NCBI GenBank assembly: GCA_027924585.1
Contig: BSBM01000106.1
Span: 37,339,501 to 37,403,500 of the forward strand
DNA from: Larix kaempferi
Taxonomy: Eukaryota > Streptophyta > Pinopsida > Pinales > Pinaceae
DNA: 64,000 bases
Reading direction: 5' to 3'
Made by a program: the position numbers and the translations under genes. The stretch's first letter is position 1. Every line of letters starts with the position of its first letter. Below the pieces are notes generated by a model. That model worked only from the letters and a program-made list of their open reading frames with translations, was not told where the DNA came from and made no database searches. This document shows positions 53,691 through 64,000 of this stretch, one piece after another.

Positions 53691-56585
53691 CTAGTCGATT
53701 TGAAAGGGTTTAACATGTGTGTCAAAGGGATCAATGGAAGGGGCTGACCGAACAGAGGGGTATCCAGTGGAAATCATGTAAATGGTGTTAATTTCTTCCA
53801 AGGAGGAAGATGGTGGGGGATGAATTTCCTCAATTTTAGGAGGGGATATCTCTAGGTCGGCATTATTCAATTCATATAAGGCTGCTCTATAATCTGGGAG
53901 ATCAGGGCAATGGTGTGAATAATGGCCATAAATGCTGCATATTTCACAAGGATGGTTTGTGTGCAATGATTTATCACGAGGTTGAGGGGGGAGTTCTAGT
54001 TTGACTACTGGAACATTGGTGTCGTCATCCAACATATTCATGTGTTCTTGAAGTGCTGGTAACTGTGGACATTGATGGGTGGCATGGCCTATGTCGTTGC
54101 AAAAAGAGCACTTGGGGGGTATGCGGTTTGTTGAGGGATTCTTCGCCAACTTGGGGGTCGCTGGGGGGGTGTGAGTTGTGGGTCCAGTGGTGTAGGTTTG
54201 TGGACCTCTGCCCCCAGTGTTTCGAAGTGGTGGGGGAGTATAATTGGATGTTGATGCAGTGGCCGCTGTTGGAGGTGGTCGATTCTGGATGTTTGCTACA
54301 CCAGGGTGTGGACGGTTAGAAGTATTGATGGGTTGCACCGGTTGTAAAATGAAATTCGGTGTCGGAGGATAGGTTGGGGCAGGTAGGTACCACACAGGTA
54401 GTCCTAATGTTAATCATGGGAGATTAAGTGTAGCCATGACTGGTGTGCTGATGGTGCCTGAAGAGGGAAATAAAAATGGGATAGTATGAATTGGTGTGGC
54501 TCTTACGTGAGTTGGCATTGAGGGTGGTTGCGGGAGTAAAGGGGGTTGTTGGTTTGGTACCTATGTGTTATGCGAGAGGGTGCACAAATTAGATATCTCG
54601 GTTATCTTCAAAGGGGGTTGGATGGATTGGAATGTGGAAGTCATAGGTGATTCCGAGTATAATCTAGGTCTGACTGTGGAGACGAACGATGTAGGTGCAT
54701 TATGAACTGGTTGTTCAATCATAGGGAGAACATTTGTAGGTGCAATGGGAGCATATGGGTTTCGACGCATTTGGAGATTCATGTCAGACGATGACATCAT
54801 AAGGAGATGATGAGTATTTGAATCCATTGGTTGGTTTGTGTGTGCAGCATATGTGATTTGTTGTTGCGGTGCTGTGGTTCCTTGAGAAGGATCCAACAGA
54901 CGAGTGTTCACCACTCCTTGTGTGGGAAAAGGATTCTGCAGCACCATGGGTTGTGGTTTAGGAGGTGGCGCTGGTTGTGCTGCGTGCCCTTGGCATTGGG
55001 AGTCATCAGACCACAGTTGGCATGCTCGCCCCAAATGGGGGCAAGTGTGTGTATAATGGCCATATACCCCGCATATGGAACATGGATGGTTTGTTCATAA
55101 ATTGGGGTTCTTACCCTGTTTCGGTGGTTGATCAGGGTTTTGGTTGGTGGGGGTAGCATTGTTGTTGTTTGGAGGATAAGTCTGAGCGATTGGAGGTTGT
55201 GGTGCAGCAAGGACTACCTGTGGTGGGAAATAAGCCATTGGGGCTTGTGAGTGAACAGGAGCATGTGTGGCCTGTTGATGGTAATACGTAGTGGGTGTAA
55301 CCAGAGGTGGATAGGCTGGAAGTGCATGACCATAACACTATGGTGGACATGGGGGTCCATGAGTGTGGTGGGGGTGGGCCATGGGAGCATACGAAGTTGT
55401 AGCTCCAGAGTGAGATGTGGCCCGTGAAAGATCGGGGTCGTTATTATTGCGCATAATGGGAAATGGTTGGTTGTGGGATGCAACTTGTCCAATGATGCCA
55501 TTGGTGGTGTGGGATGCCCTCGACGCGTCAGTCTGGGAGGAATCACCGCGGGGAGCGTCAGGTAAAATGGTATACAGGTAGCCACACTGGGCGTAGATCA
55601 GATCAAACTGCTGGGCTTTTAGAATGGCTTCTTCTTCTGATTGGGATCGTTCAGAAGCTACATCCTTGGCTATGAGGGGTAGGAGTGATTTGAGAAACCA
55701 ATCCAAAAATATACGGTCGTTCAGTTTTATCTTGCAGAGGCTACGACGCTTACGCCACTCATGGATATGGTCGGTGATGTGGGTAGCTATGTTTTGTCTA
55801 CAAGACAACAGTATTTCAACTCCTACATCATAGCGTACATGTAGCTGAAAAAACTGAAGGAAAGTGGAGGCGAGGGATGTAAATGTATGGTGGGTCCCAT
55901 ATGGTTGTTCAATGTACCACTTGGCTGCAGAGCCAGTGAACGTTCATTGCAACAGTCTTAGTCTAATGGAGTCATCCACTATGGAGTTAGATGAACACCA
56001 TAGGTGAAATGACATTATGTGGTTTTGGGGATCTTCCCCATGTTTTCCTTTAAACTTCAGGATGTCTGAGGGAAGCTTTGTGGGCATGGGGGGCCAAGTG
56101 GGGTCATGTCTAATAGGATCATTAGTTAGTCTTGCCAAGTCTGGCAAATTCAAACTTGCCAAAAATGGTAGACTGGCCGAGGGGTGTGATGTAGTGGCTG
56201 GGACATAACTGTTAATGGTAGCATTATGTAGTGGTCCAGTGGCCCCTAAGGGTATGCTAGGTATGGAAGGTATGTGTGCTCCAACCGATGTGGTGTGGGA
56301 AAGGCCAGTGCTCCCAAGTGCAACATGGGTTGCGGAGGGGTTAGGAATAGTGCCAGGAATTCCTGGGATCTGGGTTGTGGTAATGAGAGGGGGTGTGACC
56401 CCTATGTTGGGAATACCCATAACATGTGGTGGCCCTGTGTTGGGCATACCTAAAGGGGGAATGGCCCCTATATTAGGCATTCCTAGAGGGGTTTTTGTTA
56501 CTATGGATGGCACAGTAGTAGAAGGGTTTGTGGATGTATCTCCAATAGTACTGGTAAAAAGTGGCTCGTATTGTGGTCCAGCCAT
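53691..56585 (-). pseudogene. Element E gag-like polyprotein, protease deleted in frame
   Basis: One reading frame of 965 codons from ATG 56585 to the stop at 53691, with five internal nonsense codons: TGA 55944, TAG 55338, TGA 55095, TAG 54561, TGA 54414. There is no frameshift. Domains: Pro-rich N-terminus, capsid-like domain (LPDLARLTNDPIRHDP, DRIFLDWFLKSLLPLIAKDV), knuckle CSICGVYGHYTHTC, linker, MATLNLP motif, knuckles CSFCNDIGHATHQC and CEICSIYGHYSHHC. Between RRNPYAP and PMIEQPV the whole protease (about 730 bp in C, 44515-45245) is absent and the frame is kept. The RT entry present in C is also missing. Where C can be compared, the TGA at 55944 replaces an Arg codon, as expected of CGA deamination. 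Confidence 0.85.
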
Positions 56586-56798
56586 GAGGTTGGTTGGTGA
56601 TAATTCAGTAGGGTTTTTGGATTCAGCCTCAGAATCAGATGTGAAGTGAGGCGTGTCAGAATCGGATGACTGTATGTTTGGACGATGACATGTCGAGTCA
56701 AGGGATAAGGCTCTACGTCAGTGACGTGTAGAGCCAAGTGGACTAAACTGAGGGGGTTCACCCTGAAGACGACGAGATCGTCTTAAATTCTCAATGGT

Positions 56799-56840
<42 letters not shown>

Positions 56841-58204
56841 TTTCAGTGAAAGGTAGTGATGTGAAAAACTTGAAACCCTAAAGCAACAATGAGTGCAAAA
56901 GGGGAGTGAAAAAATAAAGGCTCTCAGGCCAAAAATCAACCTCAGAAAGAACTTATTATAGCAGTTGTGCGATAATAAGTGGAGGGATACAAAAAAATTG
57001 GTCAGAATACCAAAAGTCAAATAGTTTCTAGAAAAAAGAGGTGTTACTAGACCAAAGGTGGGTAATGTATCATGCAAACACCTAACTAGAAGTATTGTGA
57101 GTCAACAAACGATATCCTCTGCAAGGTGATGAAATCCAAGTCAGACAATATAGAGTGTTGAATCAACGGCTAGATATCCCCCTACCGGGAGGGACACCGG
57201 GTAGACAATCCTAAAGAGTGGCAACTAGGATACCCCGTTCATGACACGTTCGGTTGGGTGAATCTGCAGTTTGGTTCTATCGTCGCTGTACACCAAGAGG
57301 GCGTACACCGAGAAATTCGAAAGGTATCCTTCGGTTATTGAATAGATTGCGGTATTCCACTCAGACTTCCGGAACCAGTCTGGCTACTTCAACCCTCCTA
57401 AGGGAGAGGCCTTCTCGATAAATTGGTTGATAACCGTGTCAAAATTATAAGGGATTTTGGTACCGTAGAGGACAACCACTATGTCTCAAATGTAATAATT
57501 GAGGGGTGTTATTGGAACACCTATCCCCTCAATTCTACCTAACTACAAAATTCTTTTAAGTGATCCCCAAGTGGAGTTAAAAGTTTGTTGAGTTTAAGGT
57601 AAATTTTAAGGCTTAGTTTAAATTATGTGGTAGAGTGGGTGCAAGTGTGGTATTTAAACTGAAATTGATTTGCCTCGCTTGGGCGATTTTACAAATGAAA
57701 GAAAAGACGCTTCTAGTTTTCCAAAAAATAAAGGCGTTTTTAAAATGTAAATGCTTGAAAAAACTATTCAGAAATAATGGATCTTTGAAATAATTTAAAG
57801 GGAAGCAAATAACATAAATATTTCAAGAAATAAATGGATCTCTTAAAAGTTGCTTGGGCAAAGTATCGAGCAAATAAACAATAAAACCTTGATCTAAATA
57901 AAATGCAGAATATCTTTCTTTCAATTACTAAATTTTTTTAAAAAGACTTTTAAGGGAGCATATATAAATAGAAAAAAGATTTAGTGTGGCTGTAAAAATG
58001 CAGAAAAATTAATGTTGGAAAATATGGGCCAAAATGGGTGAACTGAAGTGATAAATAACACTAAAATAAAATATTAGATAAATTTCTATGAAAAATTTCT
58101 TACATCTAATAGAATATTTGGATTCCTTGATCGAAAACACCCAATTTGAAAAAACAAATCGTTTCAAACGGAGTTCGGGAGAGCGAGATATGGTCGTTTG
58201 AAAG
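56586..58204 (-). other. Element E leader, non-coding
   Basis: Contains a TA microsatellite (56802-56829), a conserved structured block (57130-57470, counterpart of C 41340-41780) and AT-rich filler. No credible coding sequence. Confidence 0.6.
56802..56829. repeat. (TA)14 microsatellite
   Basis: An uninterrupted TA run followed by a T-run, inside E's leader. Confidence 0.95.
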
Positions 58205-58420
58205 TTGAGCTACGCTGCCAGAAAATTACATCGCGGGTTTTGGGCTAAAAGTTGCGATGTGCATCGCGGGTTTCGAGCGCACAGTCACGATGTGCAGCGT
58301 GGAAAAATGCCACGAAGCCGTGATGTGCAGCGCGGAAAAAGGCCACGAAGCCACGATGTGCAGCGTGGAAAAAGGCCACGAAGCCGCGGTGCGCAAAGCG
58401 GAAAAATGCCATGAGGTCGC
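58205..58420 (-). repeat. CpG-rich leader repeats of E
   Basis: About six units of about 34 bp (gatgtgcagcgtggaaaaaggccacgaagcc), the counterpart of C's 40430-40765 with many CG-to-TG changes. It is cut at 58420 by F; the bases 58416-58420 (gtcgc) are F's target duplication. Confidence 0.8.
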
Positions 58421-59142
58421 TGTTGGCCCGGTTTTGCAACCAAGCTTAGTGCTATGGGCACCTGCTAACTAGTAGCAGCAGTTTCAATGGAAATAAATAA
58501 CAATAAACTAATTAAACAATACTATTCATGGATCTAAGCAAAGATATTAAGCAAATAACAAAAATAATTTAAGATCAAGAACAAGAACATATAAAATAAA
58601 GAATTTGTATTGAAAGAATGGGGCAAGCAAGTGCTTGCGGAATCAATACCTCTAATGGCGAGGTTGAATAGCTCCAAGGATGAGCAACTTCCAATCTCCA
58701 ATGGTCTCTTCTCCAATGTGGTTTGCAATGGCTAAAATGCTCAGGGGAGATTTCAGCAGCATAAGGATGAGATAATGGATGGATGTGAAATGAGGAGCCC
58801 CTACCACCTTTTTATAGGTTTTGGTGGTGGGAGATACCATTTGTGGTTTTGTGGAAACCAAATGGTATTGACCAACATGGTTTAGGTACTTTTCCCTCCT
58901 TTTTCCTTTTTTGAATAAAAATAATATTTTAATTCCCTTTTTAATATTTTTGGGAATTTGGACCCTTTTTGAGGGTTTTTTATGGTTTTCTTGGAAAAAT
59001 AATCTTTTTTAATGGAAAAAGGGGTGTACTAAGGTCTTTTGGTGACCTTTTGTTGGTTTCAGAGGCTCAGATGGTGGAAAAGTGGACAAATGGGTCATGT
59101 GAGTAAGGGAATGAGCTAGTGAGCACTTTTTAGGTGTTAACA
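58421..59142 (-). repeat. Element F 3' LTR (722 bp)
   Basis: TGTTGGCCCGG...GTGTTAACA on the + strand; near-identical to 59529-60250. Confidence 0.93.
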
Positions 59143-59528
59143 GTCTTTGAAATTGCGATGGGCAGCGCGGAAAGTGGCCGCGAAGCCGCGGCGTGCAGCG
59201 CGGAAAAACGCAGAAAAGTCGCGATGGACCGCGCGACTGTCTGGGAAAAGGCCGCGATGGACCGCGCGGAAAAACGCAGAAAAGTCGCGATGGACCGCGC
59301 GACTGTCTGGCAAAAAACCGCGAGGCGGAAGCCGTGCACGGAAACCGAGAAACGAACCCGAAAATTGAAAATTTCGGGCTGTTTATGGGGCCAAATCTCA
59401 GAGCATCAATGGATCTGCTGTCTAAGATGGCAGATCTATGGATCTAAAGGTTAAAAACTCATAAAAAATTAAGATTAAAGGCAAAACTAGAGGTCTATAG
59501 TTCAAACCAAAGCGGAGTCGCCAAAAAC
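59143..59528 (-). other. Element F interior
   Basis: 386 bp: PBS TGGCGACTCCGCTTTGG (- strand, 59507-59523), then sequence like C's 40250-40430, then CpG-rich repeats, ending without a purine tract at the 3' LTR. The short ORFs across the repeats are not credited. Confidence 0.85.
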
Positions 59529-60250
59529 TGTTGGCCCGGTTTTGCAACCAGGCTTAGTGCTATGGGCACCTGCTAACTAGTAGCAGCAGTTTCAATGGAA
59601 ATAAATAACAATAAACTAATTAAACAATACTATTCATGGATCTAAGCAAAGATATTAAGCAAATAACAAAAATAATTTAAGATCAAGAACAAGAACATAT
59701 AAAATAAAGAATTTGTATTGAAAGAATGGGGCAAGCAAGTGCTTGCGGAATCAATACCTCTAATGGTGAGGTTGAATAGCTCCAAGGATGAGCAACTTCC
59801 AATCTCCAATGGTCTCTTCTCCAATGTGGTTTGCAATGGCTAAAATGCTCAGGGGAGATTTCAGCAGCATAAGGATGAGATAATGGATGGATGTGAAATG
59901 AGGAGCCCCTACCACCTTTTTATAGGTTTTGGTGGTGGGAGATACCATTTGTGGTTTTGTGGAAACCAAATGGTATTGACCAACATGGTTTAGGTACTTT
60001 TCCCTCCTTTTTCCTTTTTTGAATAAAAATAATATTTTAATTCTCTTTTTAATATTTTTGGGAATTTGGACCCTTTTTGAGGGTTTTTTATGATTTTCTT
60101 GGAAAAATAATCTTTTTTAATGGAAAAAGGGGTGTACTAAGGTCTTTTGGTGACCTTTTGTTGGTTTCAGAGGCTCAGATGGTGGAAAAGTGGACAAATG
60201 GGTCATGTGAGTAAGGGAATGAGCTAGTGAGCACTTTTTAGGTGTTAACA
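59529..60250 (-). repeat. Element F 5' LTR (722 bp)
   Basis: Partner of 58421-59142, adjacent to F's PBS. It is followed by gtcgc and the rest of E's leader. Confidence 0.93.
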
Positions 60251-60255
60251 GTCGC

Positions 60256-60491
60256 GATGAGCCGCGCGACTGTCGGGCAAAAAACCGCGAGGCGAAAGCC
60301 GAAAAATGAACCCGAAAATGGAAATTTCAGGCTTTTAATGGCAATAAAAAGGGCCAAGATCTAGAACAACAATGGATTTGCTGTCTAGGATGGCAGATCT
60401 ATGAATTAAAATACTTAAGACTAACAAAAACTAAGATCTAAAGCAAAAAATTGAGATCTAAGAATTCGAACCCAGGGGAGTCACCAAAAAC
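60256..60491 (-). other. Element E leader start and PBS
   Basis: E's leader between F and the 5' LTR. The PBS TGGTGACTCCCCTGGG (- strand) is at 60471-60486, 5 nt from the LTR. The adjoining CpG-rich piece at 60251-60300 is the other half of the array cut by F. Confidence 0.75.
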
Positions 60492-61207
60492 TGTTGGCTT
60501 GGTTTTGCAACCAAGCTTAGTGCAATGGGCACCTATCAACAAGTGATATCAGTTTCAATAGAAATAAATAACAAACTACTTTAAACTACATTAATCATGG
60601 AATCTATGTGAAATAGATAAGCAAACAATGGAAATATTATCAAAAGCAAAACAATTGACAATATGTAAAAAATGATTTTGCATTAAGAATAGGGGCAAGC
60701 AAGTGCTTGCAATGGTGATACCTCCAAGTGGTGAAGATTGTCGAGTAGCTCCAAGGGTGAGCAGCTCCAAGCTCCAAAGGTCTCTTCTCCAAGATAGCTA
60801 CAATGGTCAAAAGCTCGTGAGAGATTTTGACAGCATGAGGATATGATGATGGATGGATGGAAAGTGAGGAGCCCCTACCACCTTTTTATAGTTTTTGGTG
60901 GTGGGGAATACCATTATGGTTTTGAGGAAACCAATGGTATTGACCAACATGGTTTAGGTACCTTTTCCCTCCTTTTTCCTTTTTTGAATATTTTTATTCC
61001 CTTTTTAATATTTTTGGGAATTCTGGACCTTTTTTTAGGGTTTTTTATACTTTTTGAGGAAAAATATTCATTTTGAGTGGAAAAAGGGGTGTATTAAAGT
61101 CTTTTGGTGACCTTTTGATGGCTTTAGAGGCTCAAATGGTGAAAAAGTGGACAAATGGGTCATGTGAATAAGGAAATGAGCTAGTGAGCACTTTTTGGGT
61201 GTTAACA
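60492..61207 (-). repeat. Element E 5' LTR (716 bp)
   Basis: TGTTGGCTTGG...GTGTTAACA on the + strand; partner of the split 3' LTR. It is followed by gacac (61208-61212), the target duplication shared with 39394-39398. Confidence 0.9.
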
Positions 61208-61212
61208 GACAC

Positions 61213-62280
61213 CTCCTCAGTTTCATTGTCTCGAAAGATGGGATCCACATTGATCCCTTGAAGGTGGCAGCCATCGTCACTCTCCCACCTCCCACTGAAA
61301 TCACAGAACTTCAAAGTTTGCAAGGGAAGGAAACTTACTTAAAGAATTTTGTCTGTAATTTTGTGCAAAATACGCAGGGTTACATGAGACTACTCAAGAA
61401 GGACGGGACTGCTCGAGAAGGACGTCCCGTTCATTTAGGACGACGAAGCTCAACAATCCTTTGATAGTCTCAAACATGCTATTACACACACCCCCATTCT
61501 CCAACCGCCCAATTACTACAAGGATTGCATCCTTTATCTTGCCACTTCTGCCACCATGATCGCCATGGTCTTGGTACAAGAAGACAACAATGCCCAGGAA
61601 CATGTGATATATTACTTAAGTAAGGGTCTCATTGACACTGAAACTCATTACTCACATGTTGAGAAACTCTCTCTTGCGGTAGTTATTGCCATCAGAAAGT
61701 TCTGACATTACATCTTGCTTCGCACCACCACCATCATCACCAATTCGAACCCCATGTACCATGTTTTGACACGTCAGGTGCTTGGGGGCAAGCATTCATG
61801 CTGGATCATGATACTGCAGGAATTTGATATCCTATTCGAAAAGGCTAACTCTAAAAAGTCTTTGGTGTTCACCGAGTTGATCTGTTATCTTCCCCGGGAT
61901 GATGTTGAATTTGAGCCCGATGATTCTCTCCCAAACGAATTATTGTTCCTCATCAGCACGTCTGATTTGTGGTATGGAGATATCACTTTATATCTTCAGA
62001 CCCAACGTTTCAGCCCCCAACTCTCTTGGGACGATCGTCGTCGAATACGCCACCATGAAAAGTATTACCTGATCATCAGTGATACCTTGTACCATCATGG
62101 CATTGATTCTATTCTTCGACGTTGTCTCACTCATGAGGAGGCTGAAAACGTCTTAAATGACTGTCACGCTGGGGTATGTGGCGGTCATCTCTCTGGGATG
62201 GCTACAACCCAGAAGATACTTCGTGCAGAATATTATTGGCCATCTATCTTTAAATATTGTATCGAGACCGTAAAAAAAAT
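61213..62280 (+). pseudogene. G pol: RT end, RNase H and integrase zinc-binding part
   Basis: Begins LLSFIVSKDGIHIDPLKV (end of RT), in phase with the codons left of E. A frame change near 61400 precedes an RNase H-like stretch (LYLATSATMIAMVLVQED, YYLSKGLIDTETHYSHVEKL) with a stop near 61702. The frame 61715-62308 follows, with the RNase H to integrase connection and the integrase N-terminal motif (CHAGVCGGH, ILRAEYYWP). The second half of the zinc-binding motif (CPPC) is in another frame after the A8 run at about 62272-62279. In function this would copy and integrate the element; here it is inactive. Confidence 0.82.
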
Positions 62281-63215
62281 GTCCTCCATGCCAATACTTT
62301 CAAACTAAAAAGCGCACCCAACCAGCCCCGTTACACTCGGTTATTGTCGTTGGCCCCTTTGCTAAATGGGGCATTGACTTCATGCACTGTAAGCCTACCT
62401 CAGCTGGGGGGCATGGTTACGTCATAGTAGCTGTGGATTAATTTACAAAGTGGGCCGAGGATATTCCTACATACACGGACGACGGCAAAACTGCCGCAAT
62501 CTTCATGTTCAATCATGTTATAGTGCGGTTCAGAGTTCCTCAAGCTATAGTCACCAACCATGGTTCCCACTTCATGAACCACATGGTTGACGAATTGAGT
62601 ACTAGATTGGGTTTTCGCCATGAAAACTCAACACCGTACTACCCGCAGTCCAATGGACAAGTAGAGACCATTAACAAGGTCTTGAAAACCATGATCTAAC
62701 ACATGGTGGGTACACACAAGTCCAACTGGCACAATATGATCTTTTCCGCACTATGGGCTTATCGAACTTCTGTCAAATCCGCCACTGGGTTTACCCCCTT
62801 CCAATTAGTTTATGGATTGGAGGCTGTCCTACCGATAGAGTGCGACATTCCGTCCCTCAAACTCGCCGTTGAACTTCTCCCTAACATTACTTCCGAGGAA
62901 GAATGCTTCCTCTAGCTTGAAAAACTCGACGAGACTCACCGTGATTCCACTCTTACCAACGAGGCACATAAGAAATGCATCAAATCGCAGTATGACAAGT
63001 CGGTAGAACCTCACATCTATAGCGAGGGTGATTTGGTCCTCACATACGACCAAAGAAACGATAAGCTGGGGGCAGGAAAGTTTGAGTCCATGTGGGATGG
63101 ACCCTACATAGTGAAGCATGTTCTAGAGAAGGGAGCCTATGAACTTGAAGACTATGACGGGATATCTTTAGGTGAGCCCCGCAATGAACTTTACCTGAAG
63201 AGGTACTATGCCTGA
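62281..63215 (+). pseudogene. G integrase core and C-terminal domain
   Basis: One frame from the A8 frameshift to TGA 63213, with stops at 62439, 62697 and 62913. Motifs: WGIDFMH; the first catalytic Asp is present (VAVD) but is followed at once by a stop where FTKW continues; the second catalytic Asp is replaced by Asn (TNHGSHF instead of TDxG); the Glu is present (NGQVETINK). WAYRTSVKSATGFTPFQLVYG and the tail WDGPYIVKHVLEKGAYELED ... YLKRYYA are typical of Tat/gypsy integrase. Two of the three catalytic positions are compromised, so it is not functional. Confidence 0.87.
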
Positions 63216-63344
63216 GTTTTTCATGCATAAGTACGTTGTATATACTGTACATGGCGTGTGTGTTTTTGTGTGGTGTGATGCTTTTGTTTAGTGTGTCTAG
63301 ATCTTGTTTTCGCTTCTTATACCATGTTCTGTTTGTGTGTGCAG

Positions 63345-63758
63345 ATGGAAACGTGCTACGGATTTGCGGAAGGTGCTAGCCGACATACCCGTAACCTTGC
63401 TTCGAAAGCTTGGGTGCTTTACTCTCCCACCAGAGAGATTATCAGCTCAGGAGGAAGTTGTCTAGGTTTCGCAACCAACAATGCTGCGGAATATCAGGCA
63501 ATCATTGGAACCCTAACCGATGCTCTTTCCTTGGGTATGGACCACGTTGTTATCCATTTGGATTTACAATTGGTGGTCTCTCATCTTAACCGGATTTATG
63601 CTATCTGTGACCCTACCTTACTCCGTCTCTACAAACAAGTCCATATTCTGGAAATGTCCCTTGAATCCATTCAATACCTACACATTCCATGAGACAGGAA
63701 CACAGTTGTCGACTCAATGGCCAACTTCATTCTAGATTGGTACATTGCACATACATAA
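63345..63758 (+). pseudogene. G second RNase H domain (aRNH-like) downstream of integrase
   Basis: The frame begins ATG 63345 (METCYGFAEGASR) directly after a GT/T-rich stretch ending gcag. It shows the RNase H pattern of the additional domain of Tat elements: FAEGAS (first Asp replaced by Glu), NNAAEYQAIIGTL, HLDLQLVVSHL and, after a TGA at 63690 (expected Arg), VDSMANFILD. It is separate from the RNase H between RT and integrase. Its 129-bp distance from the integrase stop suggests a separate ORF or a spliced product. One nonsense codon and one changed catalytic residue make it a pseudogene. Confidence 0.75.
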
Positions 63759-64000
63759 TATATCCATGAAATATAAAAGAAAACATAACATGTAAATAAT
63801 TCATCATATAAGCAAACATGTAAACAAGATCACATTAATCATCCATTAAAACACATAATGTATAAACCCGCTAGAATGTCTGTATATATATATATATATA
63901 AATCCGTACAAAAGTACAAAATGGTAGTGCTAATACAAAATCTGAAGCATGCTAGCTTTCAGTAGGATTCATCTCTACAAAAAAGTCTGAAGCCCGTAAA
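63759..64000. other. AT-rich sequence after G pol
   Basis: No coding sequence. Contains a TA run at 63883-63900. Presumably G's 3' region; no LTR start is recognisable before the window ends. Confidence 0.5.

Larger units (their letters stand above)
58421..60250 (-). mobile_element. Element F: 1.8-kb family 2 mini-element without coding sequence
   Basis: Two 722-bp LTRs (58421-59142, 59529-60250) flank only 386 bp, which hold a PBS next to the right LTR, a short unique stretch and CpG-rich leader repeats. Target duplication gtcgc is perfect (58416-58420, 60251-60255). The LTRs differ at about four positions, so the insertion is recent. No gag, protease or polypurine tract is left. F must have been mobilised by proteins in trans, or be a young element that lost its interior after insertion. 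Confidence 0.92.
39399..61207 (-). mobile_element. Element E: family 2 non-autonomous retrotransposon, protease-less, interrupted by C and F
   Basis: E reads right to left: 5' LTR 60492-61207, PBS 60471-60486, GC-rich leader repeats, leader, one gag-like frame (56585-53691), 3' repeats, 3' LTR 50733-50123 plus 39500-39399. It is inserted in G's pol with target duplication gacac. C is inserted in its 3' LTR (duplication acatt) and F in its leader (duplication gtcgc). The family is the same as C but in the opposite orientation. No protease, RT, RNase H or integrase is present. Confidence 0.87.
38641..63758 (+). mobile_element. Element G: decayed Tat-like gypsy pol, split by E
   Basis: G is visible as pol coding remnants at 38688-39398 and 61213-63758, separated by element E. 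The five bases before E (39394-39398) and after it (61208-61212) are both gacac, a target duplication, and the pol reading frame continues in phase across the site. Order: RT N-terminal part, [large RT deletion], RT end, RNase H, integrase, second RNase H. No LTR, PBS or gag of G can be recognised inside the window, so its limits are arbitrary. Confidence 0.78.

Noticed and set aside
63291-63344. N-terminal extension of the second RNase H ORF upstream of ATG 63345
   Set aside because: The 18 extra residues are hydrophobic filler encoded by the GT/T-rich spacer; similarity starts only at the METCYGF codons.

Overview
The window is a block of nested LTR retrotransposons from a plant nuclear genome. 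I see no host gene, rRNA, tRNA or CRISPR array. Evidence for a plant: Ty3/gypsy elements with Tat-lineage features (a second RNase H after the integrase, PBSs beginning TGGTGACC or TGGCGACTCC), a copia element with the initiator-Met-type PBS TGGTATCAGAGC, a perfect tRNA-Asp-type PBS, TG...CA termini, 5-bp target duplications, and decay mostly by C-to-T changes such as CGA to TGA. The density of old nested copies suggests a very large genome. A gymnosperm is my guess, but the sequence does not prove it.

Left block (1-37706). Element B (+ strand, family 1) is the base: a 5' LTR fragment at 12136-12507 and a 3' LTR at 36740-37706. Element A (- strand, same family; 5' LTR 11236-12135, 3' LTR running off the window at base 1) sits in B's 5' LTR. 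A copia-like element H (- strand, 80-4468) sits in A's 3' LTR. B's interior is interrupted at 16443/34217 by T, a very young - strand element present as a head-to-tail array: LTR (29694-34216), internal, LTR (20796-25318), internal truncated at 16444. T has 4,523-bp LTRs, three tandem copies of its primer binding site, and one 1,156-residue Gag-protease ORF per internal region; it has no reverse transcriptase, RNase H or integrase core. The two 8.9-kb units differ at only about six bases that I found.

Right block (38.6-64 kb). The base is G (+ strand), a decayed Tat-like pol: RT remnant, RNase H, integrase and a second RNase H. Element E (- strand, 39399-61207, family 2) is inserted in G's pol with target duplication gacac. 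E's left LTR is interrupted by C (+ strand, 39501-50122, family 2, duplication acatt), and E's leader by the 1.8-kb mini-element F (58421-60250, duplication gtcgc).

How the parts relate. Almost every element is non-autonomous. A and B keep only zinc knuckles plus a protease-like domain; C keeps Gag, protease, zinc knuckles and the first residues of RT; E is Gag-like with the protease removed in frame; F has no coding sequence; T has Gag and protease only. The only pol genes seen (G) are broken. Any mobility would depend on enzymes supplied from elsewhere in the genome. The strongest leads are the T array with its triplicated PBS and large LTRs, and the in-frame loss of protease in E.
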